A DNA stretch of 64,000 nt from the NCBI RefSeq assembly GCF_018459925.1, contig NZ_CP075371.1, positions 1,364,001 to 1,428,000 on the forward strand. The letters run 5' to 3'. Position 1 is the first letter of the stretch. Every line of letters begins with the position of its first letter. The DNA comes from Nocardioides aquaticus. GTDB lineage: Bacteria > Actinomycetota > Actinomycetes > Propionibacteriales > Nocardioidaceae. The translations under genes and the position numbers were made by a program. Shown here piece after piece: positions 35,760 through 47,350 of the stretch. The notes beneath the pieces were generated by a model, which did no database searches, was not told where the DNA came from, and was given only the letters and a program-made list of their open reading frames with translations.

Positions 35760-38700
35760 GTGTACCTGAAGAGCCTGACCCTCAAGGGCTTCAAGTCCTT
35801 CGCCTCGTCGACCACGCTGGCCCTCGAGCCAGGGATCACCTGCATCGTGGGGCCCAACGGCTCCGGCAAGTCCAACGTCGTCGACGCCCTGGCCTGGGTG
35901 ATGGGCGAGCAGGGCGCCAAGAGCCTGCGCGGCGGCAAGATGGAGGACGTCATCTTCGCCGGCACCTCCGGGCGCCCGCCCCTGGGCCGCGCCGAGGTCG
36001 TGCTGACCATCGACAACAGCGACGGTGCGCTGCCGATCGAGTACGCCGAGGTCACGATCAGCCGCACGATGTTCCGCAGCGGGGGCTCGGAGTACGCCAT
36101 CAACGGCACGTCCTGCCGCCTGCTCGACGTCCAGGAGCTGCTGAGCGACTCCGGCATCGGCCGGGAGATGCACGTGATCGTCGGCCAGGGCCAGCTCGAC
36201 ACGATCCTCCACGCCACCCCCGAGGACCGTCGCGGGTTCATCGAGGAGGCCGCGGGCGTGCTGAAGCACCGCAAGCGCAAGGAGAAGGCGCTGCGCAAGC
36301 TGGACGCGACCGAGGGCAACCTGAACCGGCTCTCCGACCTGATCAGCGAGATCCGGCGCCAGCTCAAGCCGCTGGGTCGCCAGGCCGAGGTGGCCCGGAG
36401 GGCAGCGACCGTGCAGGCCGAGGTGCGCGACGCCCGGTCCCGGCTGCTGGCCGACGACCTCGTGACGGCCCGGGAGGCCCTGGCGCAGGACCGCGCCGAC
36501 GAGTCCGCGCTGGTCGAGCGCCGCACCGAGGTGGAGGGCGCCCTGGCCCGCGGGCGCGAGCAGGAGGCCGCCCTCGAGGCGGCCCTGCGGGAGGACCTCC
36601 CGGCGCTGGCCGCCGCGCAGGACACGCAGGCGTCGCTCACCGGGCTGCGCGAGCGGCTGCGCGGCACGGCCTCCGTCGCCGCCGAGCGCCGGCGCAACGC
36701 CGCCGGGGCGGTCGACAACGCCCCCGCCGCCGGGCGCGACCCCGACGAGCTCGAGGCAGAGTCGGTGCGGATGCGCGAGCAGGAGCAGCGCATCGCCGCC
36801 GAGGTCGAGCAGCGCCGGACCGCCCTGGAGCAGGCCGTCGCCGCCCGTCGCGAGGCCGAGGACGCCGCCGCCGAGGAGGAGCGCCGGGTCTCGGCCCTCG
36901 TCCGCGCCGCCGCGGACCGGCGCGAGGGCCTGGCCCGGCTCCACGGCCAGGTCAACGCCCTGCGCTCGCGTGCCCGCGCCGCGGAGGAGGAGACCGGCCG
37001 GCTCGCCCAGGCACGGGAGGACGCCCTGGCCCGGGCGGCGCAGGCCCAGCGCGACTACACGGCGCTGGAGACCCGGGTCGCCGGCCTCGACGCCGGTGAG
37101 GAGGGCCTCGACGCCGAGCACGAGGGTGCGGTGGCCCTGCTCGACGGACTCGAGGAGCAGCTGGCCAAGGCCGGGGCCGAGGCCGCCCAGGCCGACCGGG
37201 ACCGCTCGTCGCTGGCGGCCCGCAAGGACGCCCTCGAGATGGGCCTGGCGCGCAAGGACGGGGCCGGCGCGCTGCTGGCGGCCACCGACGAGGTGTCCGG
37301 CCTGCTCGGGTCCGTGGCGGCGCTGGTGTCGGTGCGCAGCGGCTACGAGACCGCCGTGGCCGGTGCGCTCGGCGCGGCCGCCGACGCCGTCGTGGTCGAG
37401 GGCCCCGACGCCGCGCTCGCCGCGCTGCGCCACCTCAAGGACGAGGACCTCGGCCGGGCCGGGCTGCTGGTCGCGGCCCCCGCCGGGACGACGGACGACG
37501 CGGGGGACGACGCGGGGGACGACGCGGGGGACGACGCGGGGGACGACGCGGGGGACGCAGGGGACGCGGAGCCGCTGCCGGCCGGGGCCGTCCGCGTCCT
37601 GGACGTCCTGGAGGCGCCGACGGCGATGAGCGACGCGCTGGCCGGGCTGCTGTCCTCCACCGCTGTGGTCGAGGACCTCGCCGCGGCGCGGGCTCTGGTC
37701 GCGCAGCGTCCCCGGTGGACGGCGGTGACCCGGGAGGGTGACGTGCTCGGCCTGCTGCAGGCCCGGGGCGGGTCGTCGTCGCAGCCGAGCCTGCTCGAGA
37801 TCCAGGCCGCGGTCGACGACGCCACCGCCCAGCTCGGCGAGGCCACCGCCGCCGCCGAGCGGCTCGGGTTCGAGACCTCCCGGCTCGAGCGCGAGCGGCA
37901 CGAGGCCCAGCGCGCCGTCGACGTCGCCCTCGCCAAGCTGCACGAGTCGGACGCGACCCTGGCCGCGGTGGCCGAGGAGCTCGGCCAGCACGGGTCGCGG
38001 GCCCGCTCCGCGCGCGGTGAGGCCGAGCGCCTGGACCAGGCCATCGCCGACGCCGAGTCCGCCCGGGACCGTGACCTGGCCGGGCTGGTCGAGCTCGAGG
38101 AGCGGCTGGCCCGGGCCGAGCACGCCCCCGAGGAGGAGCCGGACACCACCGAGCGCGAGGACCGGGCCGAGGCCGCCCGGACGGCGCGCCAGGGTGAGAC
38201 CGACGCCCGGCTGGGCCTGCGTACCTCGGAGGAGCGCGCGCGGGCGCTGAACGGCCGCGCCGACTCGCTGGAGCGGGCCGCGCGCCAGGAGCGCGAGAAC
38301 CGCCGTCGCGCCGCCGAGCGCCGGGCGCGGCTCGAGCGCGAGGGCCGTGCCGCCGCCGCGGTGACGACCGCCGTCGGATGGGCCCTGGAGCGCCTGGAGC
38401 TCTCCCTGGAGCAGGCCGCGGCCGCACGCCGCGAGGTCGAGGAGTCGCGCCGCGGACGCGAGCAGGAGCTGGTCGCGGTCCGGGCCCGTCTGCGCGAGCT
38501 CGGGCGCGAGCACGACGAGCTGGTCGGCACCGCCCACCGCGACGAGGTCGCGCGCGCCCAGCAGCGGATGCGCCTCGAGCAGCTGGAGGAGAAGGTGCTC
38601 GCCGAGGTCGGCGTGGACCCCGACTCGCTGGTCGCCGAGTACGGCCCGCACCTGCCCGTCCCGCTCGACGCGGGCGCCGGGCCGGACCAGGGCGCCGGGG

Positions 38701-39404
38701 AGGACGGTGAGGCCGACGCCGCGGCGCCCACCACGCCGTACGTCCGCGACGAGCAGGCCAAGCGGCTGCGCTCCGCCGAGCGGGCCCTGGCCCAGCTGGG
38801 CCGGATCAACCCGCTCGCCCTCGAGGAGTTCTCGGCGATGGAGGAGCGTCACCAGTTCCTCACCGAGCAGCTGGAGGACCTGCGCAGCACCCGCCGCGAC
38901 CTGCTCGACATCGTCAAGGAGGTCGACGTGCGCGTCGAGCAGGTCTTCACCGAGGCCTACGCCGACGTCAGCCGCGCCTTCGACGCGACCTTCGCGCGGT
39001 TGTTCCCCGGCGGCGAGGGCCGGCTGCTGCTGACCGCGCCCGACGACATGCTCACCACCGGCGTCGAGGTGGAGGCCCGGCCCCCGGGCAAGAAGGTCAA
39101 GCGGCTCTCCCTGCTCTCCGGCGGCGAGCGGTCGCTGGTCGCGGTGTGCTTCCTGGTCGCGCTGTTCAAGGCCCGGCCGTCGCCGTTCTACATCCTCGAC
39201 GAGGTCGAGGCCGCCCTCGACGACACCAACCTCGGCCGGCTGCTGCAGATCTACGAGGAGCTGCGGGAGAGCTCGCAGCTGCTCGTCATCACGCACCAGA
39301 AGCGCACGATGGAGGTCGGCGACGCCCTCTACGGCGTCACGATGCGCGGCGACGGCGTCTCCGCGGTGATCAGCCAGCGGCTCCGGGAGATCGAGTCGGC
39401 GTGA
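35760..39404 (+). CDS. smc: Chromosome segregation protein SMC
   Basis: The 1214-residue SMC ATPase organises and separates chromosomes with ScpA/ScpB. Walker A GPNGSGKS is at residues 31-38, followed by two long Arg/Glu/Ala coiled coils, a hinge around residues 500-660, the signature LLSGGERSLVAVCFLVAL and Walker B FYILDEVEAALDDTN. The hinge contains five 12-bp repeats giving (DDAG)n at residues 579-598. A TAGCGT about 39 bases upstream may be the -10. The GTG start is followed directly by the conserved YLKSLTLKGFKSF. It overlaps the next gene by four bases. Confidence 0.97.
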   Translation: MYLKSLTLKGFKSFASSTTLALEPGITCIVGPNGSGKSNVVDALAWVMGEQGAKSLRGGKMEDVIFAGTSGRPPLGRAEVVLTIDNSDGALPIEYAEVTISRTMFRSGGSEYAINGTSCRLLDVQELLSDSGIGREMHVIVGQGQLDTILHATPEDRRGFIEEAAGVLKHRKRKEKALRKLDATEGNLNRLSDLISEIRRQLKPLGRQAEVARRAATVQAEVRDARSRLLADDLVTAREALAQDRADESALVERRTEVEGALARGREQEAALEAALREDLPALAAAQDTQASLTGLRERLRGTASVAAERRRNAAGAVDNAPAAGRDPDELEAESVRMREQEQRIAAEVEQRRTALEQAVAARREAEDAAAEEERRVSALVRAAADRREGLARLHGQVNALRSRARAAEEETGRLAQAREDALARAAQAQRDYTALETRVAGLDAGEEGLDAEHEGAVALLDGLEEQLAKAGAEAAQADRDRSSLAARKDALEMGLARKDGAGALLAATDEVSGLLGSVAALVSVRSGYETAVAGALGAAADAVVVEGPDAALAALRHLKDEDLGRAGLLVAAPAGTTDDAGDDAGDDAGDDAGDDAGDAGDAEPLPAGAVRVLDVLEAPTAMSDALAGLLSSTAVVEDLAAARALVAQRPRWTAVTREGDVLGLLQARGGSSSQPSLLEIQAAVDDATAQLGEATAAAERLGFETSRLERERHEAQRAVDVALAKLHESDATLAAVAEELGQHGSRARSARGEAERLDQAIADAESARDRDLAGLVELEERLARAEHAPEEEPDTTEREDRAEAARTARQGETDARLGLRTSEERARALNGRADSLERAARQERENRRRAAERRARLEREGRAAAAVTTAVGWALERLELSLEQAAAARREVEESRRGREQELVAVRARLRELGREHDELVGTAHRDEVARAQQRMRLEQLEEKVLAEVGVDPDSLVAEYGPHLPVPLDAGAGPDQGAGEDGEADAAAPTTPYVRDEQAKRLRSAERALAQLGRINPLALEEFSAMEERHQFLTEQLEDLRSTRRDLLDIVKEVDVRVEQVFTEAYADVSRAFDATFARLFPGGEGRLLLTAPDDMLTTGVEVEARPPGKKVKRLSLLSGGERSLVAVCFLVALFKARPSPFYILDEVEAALDDTNLGRLLQIYEELRESSQLLVITHQKRTMEVGDALYGVTMRGDGVSAVISQRLREIESA
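37494..37553 (+). repeat. Five 12-bp tandem repeats in the smc hinge
   Basis: GACGACGCGGGG repeats exactly five times, followed by two partial units. It encodes Asp-Asp-Ala-Gly units in a loop of the hinge domain. The period keeps the frame whatever the copy number. Confidence 0.9.
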
Positions 39405-39853
39405 GCGAGCGACCCCCCGCGCCGCACCGCGACGAGTATGTCGCCTGGCGCACCGTGACTACGCGCTGGCGCGACGACGACGCGTACGGGCACCTGAACA
39501 ACGCGACCTACTACGAGCTGTTCGACACCGCCGTCAACGCCCACCTCTACGAGGCCACCGGCCTGGACGTGCGGCGGCTGCCCGCGATCGGCGTGGTGGC
39601 CGAGACGTCGTGCCGCTACTTCCGCGAGCTCGGCTTCCCGCGCCCCATCGAGACCGGGCTGGTCGTCGACAAGGTCGGCCGGTCCTCGGTCGTCTACCGG
39701 ATCGGGCTGTTCCAGGGGGAGGGTGGCCACGCGGCCGCCGAGGGGCGCTTCGTGCACGTCTACGTCGACGACACCCACCCCGACCGGCCGGTCACCGCGA
39801 TGCCCGAGGAGATCCGCGCGGCGGTCGTGCCGCTGCTGCGCCCACCCGGCTGA
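39401..39853 (+). CDS. Acyl-CoA thioesterase family (hotdog fold) protein
   Basis: The 150-residue protein has the 4-hydroxybenzoyl-CoA thioesterase pattern: TTRWRDDDAYGHLNNATYYELFDTAVN, with the catalytic Asp before the YGHLNN motif, then CRYFRELGFPRPIETGL and GRFVHVYVD. The substrate is unknown. Its GTG overlaps the smc stop, an unusual partner for a thioesterase; ftsY follows after 75 bases. Confidence 0.87.
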   Translation: MSERPPAPHRDEYVAWRTVTTRWRDDDAYGHLNNATYYELFDTAVNAHLYEATGLDVRRLPAIGVVAETSCRYFRELGFPRPIETGLVVDKVGRSSVVYRIGLFQGEGGHAAAEGRFVHVYVDDTHPDRPVTAMPEEIRAAVVPLLRPPG

Positions 39854-39928
39854 CGCCCCGGCAGCACGGGTGACCACGACGGGTCGCCGGGGGAGGGCGG
39901 CCGACGGCACCGTGCTTGGATTGCCGGC

Positions 39929-41092
39929 ATGGAAGCCCTCTCCCTGATCATCCTCGCGATCGCCGGCGTCGGCGTGCTCCTCGTGGGGGCCGTCGCCGGT
40001 CTGGTGGTCACCCGCCGCCGCAAGCCGGGGCCGCTGCCGGACACCCACACCGACGTCATCGTCCCCACGGACCCGGACGCGCCGCCGGTCGAGGTCAGCT
40101 CGCCGCCGGCCACGGTCGAGACCGTCCCCGAGCTGGAGCCGGAGCCCGCGCCGGTCCTGGACAAGCCCGAGAGCACCGCCTCCCGCCTGGTGCGGCTGCG
40201 TCAGCGGCTGGCCGGCTCGCAGGGCGGCCTCGGGCGTGGCCTGCTGGCCCTGCTCAGCCGGGAGCGCCTCGACGAGGAGACCTGGGAGTCCATCGAGGAC
40301 GTCCTGATCGGCGCGGACGTCGGGGTGGCGCCGACGCAGGAGCTCGTCGACCGCCTCCGCACCCGGATGCGCGTGGAGGGCGGCACCGCCGCCGAGGCCC
40401 GCACGGTGCTGCGCGAGGAGCTGGTCAACCTCGTCGACCCCGGCGAGGGACTGGACCGCCGGCTGAAGGTGAGCGGTGACGACGGGCGCCCCGGCGTCGT
40501 GCTGGTCGTCGGCGTCAACGGCGCCGGCAAGACCACGACCGTCGGCAAGATCGCCCGGATCCTCGTCGCCGAGGACCGCTCGGTCGTGCTGGGGGCGGCA
40601 GACACGTTCCGCGCCGCCGCCGTCGAGCAGCTGGCGACCTGGGGCGAGCGGGTCGGCGTCGACGTCGTCCGCGGCCCCGAGGGGACCGACCCCGCCAGCG
40701 TCGCCTTCGACTCGGTCCGCCAGGGCGTCGAGACCGGCGCCGACACCGTCATCGTCGACACGGCCGGCCGGCTGCAGAACAAGCAGGGCCTGATGGACGA
40801 GCTGGGCAAGGTCAAGCGGGTGATCGAGAAGCAGGCGCCGGTGACCGAGGTGCTGCTGGTCCTCGACGCGACCACCGGCCAGAACGGGATGATCCAGGCC
40901 CGCGTCTTCTCCGACGTCGTCGACGTCACGGGCATCGTGCTGACCAAGCTGGACGGGTCCGCCAAGGGCGGCATCGTGGTGGCGGTGCAGCGCGAGCTCG
41001 GCGTCCCGGTCAAGCTGGTCGGGCTCGGCGAGGGCGCCGACGACCTCGCCCCCTTCGACGCCGGCGCCTTCGTCGACGCGCTGCTCGGCTGA
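39929..41092 (+). CDS. ftsY: Signal recognition particle receptor FtsY
   Basis: The 387-residue SRP receptor has an N-terminal membrane helix (LIILAIAGVGVLLVGAVAG), an acidic/proline linker (about 40-85) and the NG domain: GVNGAGKTTTVGKIA (about 195), ADTFRAAAVEQL, DTAGRLQNKQGLMDEL, LTKLDGSAKGG and GLGEGADDLAPF. It docks the Ffh-ribosome complex at the membrane; ffh lies 4.7 kb downstream. A TTGGAT eight bases before the ATG could make it nearly leaderless. Confidence 0.96.
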   Translation: MEALSLIILAIAGVGVLLVGAVAGLVVTRRRKPGPLPDTHTDVIVPTDPDAPPVEVSSPPATVETVPELEPEPAPVLDKPESTASRLVRLRQRLAGSQGGLGRGLLALLSRERLDEETWESIEDVLIGADVGVAPTQELVDRLRTRMRVEGGTAAEARTVLREELVNLVDPGEGLDRRLKVSGDDGRPGVVLVVGVNGAGKTTTVGKIARILVAEDRSVVLGAADTFRAAAVEQLATWGERVGVDVVRGPEGTDPASVAFDSVRQGVETGADTVIVDTAGRLQNKQGLMDELGKVKRVIEKQAPVTEVLLVLDATTGQNGMIQARVFSDVVDVTGIVLTKLDGSAKGGIVVAVQRELGVPVKLVGLGEGADDLAPFDAGAFVDALLG

Positions 41093-41127
41093 CGCGCGCG
41101 ACGCGCTCATCCTCCCGGGGGTGCGAC

Positions 41128-41163
41128 GAAACGCGTTCGTAACACCGCGGCATAGGTCGTTAC
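41128..41163 (+). promoter_or_regulatory. Candidate GlnR binding site upstream of amt
   Basis: GAAAC (41128-41132), GTAAC (41139-41143) and the weaker GCATA (41150-41154) are spaced by 11 bases, like the GTNAC-n6-GAAAC boxes of actinobacterial GlnR. A further GTTAC at 41159-41163 forms an inverted pair with GTAAC. Its place 130 bases before amt fits nitrogen control. The match is by eye only. Confidence 0.5.
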
Positions 41164-41295
41164 CGGGGCGCAACGAGTCGCGGGCGACCCCGAAATCTGG
41201 GCTGGACACAGTGTGCCGACAACGGGGTGGGCCCGGGGGACAGTGAAGTCCCGGGACGGACGCCTGCCCGAGACACCCCATTCCATGGAGGTCCT

Positions 41296-42953
<1,658 letters not shown>

Positions 42954-42970
42954 CAGCGACACCCGCCGGT

Positions 42971-43002
42971 ACGGCCCGGCCGCCCCACGGCGGCCGGGCC
43001 GT
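42971..43002 (+). terminator. Strong terminator between the two P-II genes
   Basis: A perfect 14-bp stem (42971-42984 with 42989-43002) closes a CCAC tetraloop. It ends the amt-glnK message 18 bases after the first P-II stop, so the second P-II gene needs its own promoter. Confidence 0.85.
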
Positions 43003-43020
43003 CCGGCGTCGGACGTGCCC

Positions 43021-43026
43021 TACCGT
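43021..43026 (+). promoter_or_regulatory. Possible -10 element for the second P-II gene
   Basis: TACCGT fits TANNNT and lies 43 bases before the ATG, after the terminator at 42971-43002. No clear -35 is visible, so this is tentative. Confidence 0.35.
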
Positions 43027-43057
43027 GATCCCCCACCGCACACCCCGCCCCACCTGA

Positions 43058-43408
<351 letters not shown>

Positions 43409-43466
43409 GCCCAGCCGGGCTGACGGGCACCGTGCCCGCCGCGCCGGACGCGGCGCGCCGACACCG

Positions 43467-45686
43467 GTGACCGCGGCCGACCGCGCCGCGCGTACCGACG
43501 CCGCCGACCGGCGCTGCCGCGAGGCCTACGAGGGCGCCGGGGGACCCGAGGAGGGCATGGCGCTGGTCGCGGTCGGCGGCTACGGACGCGGCGAGCTGGC
43601 CCCGTACTCCGACCTCGACGTGGTGCTCGTCCACGAGGACGTCGTCGACCCGGGCCGGGTCGCCTCCGACGTCTGGTACCCGCTGTGGGACTCCGGCACC
43701 GCGCTGGACCACTCCGTGCGGAGCGTCAGCGAGATGCTGGAGGCCGCGGGAGCGGACCTCAAGGTGGCGCTCGGCCTGCTGGACCTGCGGCACGTCGCGG
43801 GTGACCCGCACCTGACGGTGCGGCTGCGCACCGAGCTGCTCGCCGCCTGGCGGCGCGGCGCCCGCGAGCGGCTGCCGGCGCTGCGCCGGCTGGTGGTCTC
43901 GCGCCACGAGCTGATGGGGGAGCTGGCCCACCTCTCGGTGCCCGACCTCAAGGAGTCCGAGGGCGGCCTGCGCGACGCCGGCGTGCTGCGGGCGCTGGGC
44001 GCGACCTGGCTCGTCGACGTGCCGCACGCCGACCTCGAGCGCTGCCGGCGCACCATGCTCGACGTGCGCGACCTGGCCCAGGAGGCCGCCGGGCGGGCCA
44101 GCGACCGGGTGGTCCCGGAGACCTGGGCGGCCGTCGCCACCGGGCTCGGGCTCGCCGACGACCGGGCCGCGCAGCACCACGTCCGGGAGCTCGGACGACG
44201 CGTCACCCACCTCTCACGCCTCACCTGGCGCCGGGTCGAGGACGTGCTCACCCGGCCGACGTCCACGCGACGGGCCCGCCGGCCCGACCTCCACCCGATC
44301 GCGCCGGGACTGGCGCTGGCCCGGGGCGAGGTGGTGCTGGCCGCCGGCGCCCGTCCCGAGGACGACCCCGTGCTGCTGCTGCGCGCCGCCGCCGAGGCCG
44401 CCGAGCGCGACGTCGTGCTGGCTCCGCCGACCGCGGCCCGCTTGGCCCGTGAGGGCGCGGCGCTGCCCGACCCCTGGCCCGCGGAGGCCCGCCAGGCGCT
44501 GGTCCGCCTGCTGGCCGCCGGCCGCGGCATGCTCGGGGTCTGGGAGACGCTGGAGGAGACCGGGGCCCTGGCGCAGGTGCTGCCCGAGTGGGAGCGGATA
44601 CGCCTGCTCCCGCACGCCTCGACCGTGCACCGCTTCACCGTCGACCGCCACGTCGTCGAGACCTGCGTCGAGGCCGCCGGGCTGATCCGGTTCGTCTCGC
44701 GCCCCGACGTGCTGGTGGTGGCGGCCCTGCTGCACGACATCGGCAAGGGGGGCCTGACCGAGCACAGCGTCGCCGGCGAGCCGATCGCCCGCGCGGTGGC
44801 GGCCCGGATGGGCTTCTCCCCCGACGCCGTGGACCTCGTCGCGCGGCTGGTGCGCTGGCACCTCCTGCTCGCCGAGACCGCGACCACCCGTGACCCCGAC
44901 GACCCCGCGACCGTGGCGCTGGTGACCGACCGGATGGGCGACGCCGAGTCGCTGCAGCTCCTCCGGGCGCTCACCGAGGCCGACGCCAAGGCCACCTCGA
45001 CCAAGGCGTGGAGCTCGTGGCGGGCCGGGCTGATCCAGGACCTCGCCCGCCGTGGCCTGGCCGCGCTCGACGCCGGGACGGCCCTGCCCGCGATCACCAC
45101 CGACGAGGTGGCCGTGCCGGAGGAGGCGACGCGCGGCGAGCTGGTCGTGCAGAAGACCGTCGTCACCGACGGCTGCCGCCTGACCACCGTCGCGCGGGAC
45201 CGGGTCGGCCTGCTGGCCGACCTGGCGGCGGCGCTGGCGCTGCAGCGGGTCCCGGTGCGCGCGGCACGGATCTGGTCGCAGGGGGAGTACGGCGTCTGCG
45301 TCTGGGAGGTCGGCGACGAGCACCTCGACCCCGCGGTGCTCCGTGAGCGGTACGAGGCCGTGGTGGACGGGCGGATCGACCCGGTCGCCCGGCTCCGCCC
45401 CGACCAGGGCAGCGCCCTGGAGCCGGCGGTGGTCGTGCGGCCCGAGGCCAGCGAGCACGCCACCGTGCTCGAGGTGCGCGCCGCCGACCGCCCCGGCGTG
45501 GTCTGGCTGGTCTGCCGGGCGCTCGCCGCGCTCGACGTCACGGTCCGCTCGGCCCACCTCGACACGCTCGGGCCGCAGGCCGTCGACGTGTTCTACCTCC
45601 AGGAGGAGTCCGCGGGAGTGCTCTCGGAGACCAGGGCGGCCGAGGCGGCGCACGCCGTGCGGGCCGCACTGACCCGTCCCGGTTAG
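43467..45686 (+). CDS. glnD: [Protein-PII] nucleotidyltransferase/deadenylylase
   Basis: The 739-residue enzyme modifies P-II at Tyr51 when nitrogen is short and reverses this when it is plentiful; in actinobacteria the group is AMP. The nucleotidyltransferase motif GGYGRGELAPYSDLDV (about residues 36-51), the HD motif LLHDIGKGG and two C-terminal ACT domains (TTVARDRVGLLADLAAALAL; EVRAADRPGVVWLVCRAL) are present. GTG 43467 gives a short N-terminus before the catalytic motif; earlier starts overlap the P-II gene. Confidence 0.93.
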   Translation: MTAADRAARTDAADRRCREAYEGAGGPEEGMALVAVGGYGRGELAPYSDLDVVLVHEDVVDPGRVASDVWYPLWDSGTALDHSVRSVSEMLEAAGADLKVALGLLDLRHVAGDPHLTVRLRTELLAAWRRGARERLPALRRLVVSRHELMGELAHLSVPDLKESEGGLRDAGVLRALGATWLVDVPHADLERCRRTMLDVRDLAQEAAGRASDRVVPETWAAVATGLGLADDRAAQHHVRELGRRVTHLSRLTWRRVEDVLTRPTSTRRARRPDLHPIAPGLALARGEVVLAAGARPEDDPVLLLRAAAEAAERDVVLAPPTAARLAREGAALPDPWPAEARQALVRLLAAGRGMLGVWETLEETGALAQVLPEWERIRLLPHASTVHRFTVDRHVVETCVEAAGLIRFVSRPDVLVVAALLHDIGKGGLTEHSVAGEPIARAVAARMGFSPDAVDLVARLVRWHLLLAETATTRDPDDPATVALVTDRMGDAESLQLLRALTEADAKATSTKAWSSWRAGLIQDLARRGLAALDAGTALPAITTDEVAVPEEATRGELVVQKTVVTDGCRLTTVARDRVGLLADLAAALALQRVPVRAARIWSQGEYGVCVWEVGDEHLDPAVLRERYEAVVDGRIDPVARLRPDQGSALEPAVVVRPEASEHATVLEVRAADRPGVVWLVCRALAALDVTVRSAHLDTLGPQAVDVFYLQEESAGVLSETRAAEAAHAVRAALTRPG

Positions 45687-45689
45687 GCT
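45684..45689 (+). promoter_or_regulatory. Possible ffh -10 element overlapping the glnD stop
   Basis: TAGGCT (45684-45689) contains the TAG stop of glnD and matches TANNNT. It leaves a leader of about 60 bases with GAGGAAG before the ffh GTG. Confidence 0.4.
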
Positions 45690-45756
45690 GGGGCCTCCGC
45701 CCCGGCGGGCCGGTCCCGGCCCCGGGACCTCCCCACCGATCGTTTGAGGAAGCTCC

Positions 45757-47340
45757 GTGTTCGCCACACTCTCCGACCGCCTCGCCGACACCTTCAAGAA
45801 CCTGCGGGGCAAGGGACGCCTCTCCGAGGCCGACATCGACGCCACGGCCCGCGAGATCCGGATCGCGCTGCTCGAGGCCGACGTGGCGCTGCCCGTCGTG
45901 CGCGAGTTCGTGGCCGCGGTCAAGGACCGCGCGCGCGGCGAGGAGGTCAGCGGGGCGCTGAACCCGGCGCAGCAGATCGTCAAGATCGTCAACGAGGAGC
46001 TCGTCGGGATCCTCGGCGGGGAGACCCGGCGGCTGCGCTTCGCCAAGACCGGACCGACCGTCATCATGCTCGCCGGGCTCCAGGGCGCCGGCAAGACGAC
46101 GCTCGCCGCCAAGCTGGCGCTGTGGCTGAAGGAGCAGGGCCGCTCGCCGATGCTGGTCGCCGCGGACCTCCAGCGGCCGAACGCCGTCAACCAGCTGCAG
46201 GTCAACGGCCAGCGCGCCGGCGTCACGGTGTTCGCCCCGGAGCCCGGCAACGGCGTCGGCGACCCCGTCGGCGTGGCGCGCGACGCGATGGCCGAGGCCC
46301 GCCGCACGCTGCACGACGTCGTCATCGTCGACACCGCCGGCCGGCTCGGCGTCGACGCCGAGCTGATGCAGCAGGCCGCCGACATCCGCGACGTGGTGCA
46401 GCCCGACGAGGTGCTCTTCGTCGTCGACGCGATGATCGGCCAGGACGCCGTCACCACCGCCCAGGCCTTCCTCGAGGGCGTCGGCTTCGACGGCGTCGTG
46501 CTGACCAAGCTCGACGGCGACGCGCGCGGTGGCGCCGCGCTCTCGATCCGCTCGGTGACCGGCCGCCCGGTCATGTTCGCCTCCTCGGGCGAGAAGCTCA
46601 CCGACTTCGACGTCTTCCACCCGGACCGGATGGCCTCGCGCATCCTGGACATGGGCGACATGCTGACCCTGATCGAGCAGGCCGAGAAGACCTTCGACTC
46701 CGACCAGGCCCTCAAGGCCGCGCAGAAGCTGTCCGGCCAGGGCGGGGCGGAGTTCACCCTCGACGACTTCCTCGAGCAGATGCAGCAGGTCCGCAAGCTC
46801 GGGTCGATGTCGAAGATCATGGGGATGCTGCCCGGGATGGGCCAGTTCCGCGAGCAGCTCGAGAACTTCGACGAGCGCGAGATCGACCGGATCCAGGCGA
46901 TCATCCAGTCGATGACGCCGGCCGAACGGGCCAACCCGAAGATGATCGACGGCTCGCGACGGGCCCGGATCGCCAAGGGCTCGGGCCGCGCGGTGATGGA
47001 CGTCAACCAGCTCGTCGACCGCTTCTTCGAGGCGCGCAAGATGATGCAGCAGATGGCCCGCGGAGGCGGGATGCCCGGGATGCCGGGCATGCCCGGGATG
47101 CCCGGCGCCGGCGCCGGCGCCGGCGGGAAGCGTCAGAAGAAGCAGCCGCAGAAGAAGGGCAAGCGGGTCTCCGGCAACCCGGCCAAGGCCGCGCAGGAGA
47201 AGGTGGCCGCCGACCGGGCCGCCAAGGAGAAGGCCGCGAGCGCCAACCCCTTCGGCACCCCCGGCGGCCAGGAGACCGACTACGAGCAGGCCGCGGCCGC
47301 GCTGGACCGGCCGCAGGACTTCGCGAAGTTCCTGAAGTGA
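45757..47340 (+). CDS. ffh: Signal recognition particle protein Ffh
   Basis: The 527-residue SRP GTPase binds 4.5S RNA and signal sequences. The N domain (FATLSDRLADTFKNLRGKG) is followed by G-domain motifs GLQGAGKTTLAAKLA (about 107), DTAGRLGVDAELM and LTKLDGDARGG, and the Met-rich M domain with MGMLPGMGQF and the RNA-binding SRRARIAKGSG. The tail has a GMPGMPGMPGMP repeat and a Lys/Gln-rich end. GTG start with GAGGAAG upstream. Confidence 0.97.
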   Translation: MFATLSDRLADTFKNLRGKGRLSEADIDATAREIRIALLEADVALPVVREFVAAVKDRARGEEVSGALNPAQQIVKIVNEELVGILGGETRRLRFAKTGPTVIMLAGLQGAGKTTLAAKLALWLKEQGRSPMLVAADLQRPNAVNQLQVNGQRAGVTVFAPEPGNGVGDPVGVARDAMAEARRTLHDVVIVDTAGRLGVDAELMQQAADIRDVVQPDEVLFVVDAMIGQDAVTTAQAFLEGVGFDGVVLTKLDGDARGGAALSIRSVTGRPVMFASSGEKLTDFDVFHPDRMASRILDMGDMLTLIEQAEKTFDSDQALKAAQKLSGQGGAEFTLDDFLEQMQQVRKLGSMSKIMGMLPGMGQFREQLENFDEREIDRIQAIIQSMTPAERANPKMIDGSRRARIAKGSGRAVMDVNQLVDRFFEARKMMQQMARGGGMPGMPGMPGMPGAGAGAGGKRQKKQPQKKGKRVSGNPAKAAQEKVAADRAAKEKAASANPFGTPGGQETDYEQAAAALDRPQDFAKFLK

Positions 47341-47350
47341 CCGTGCGCTG

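Noticed and set aside
35589..39296. A 1235-codon minus-strand frame opposite smc
   Set aside because: High GC content leaves the antisense frame open; smc on the plus strand has all ATPase motifs.
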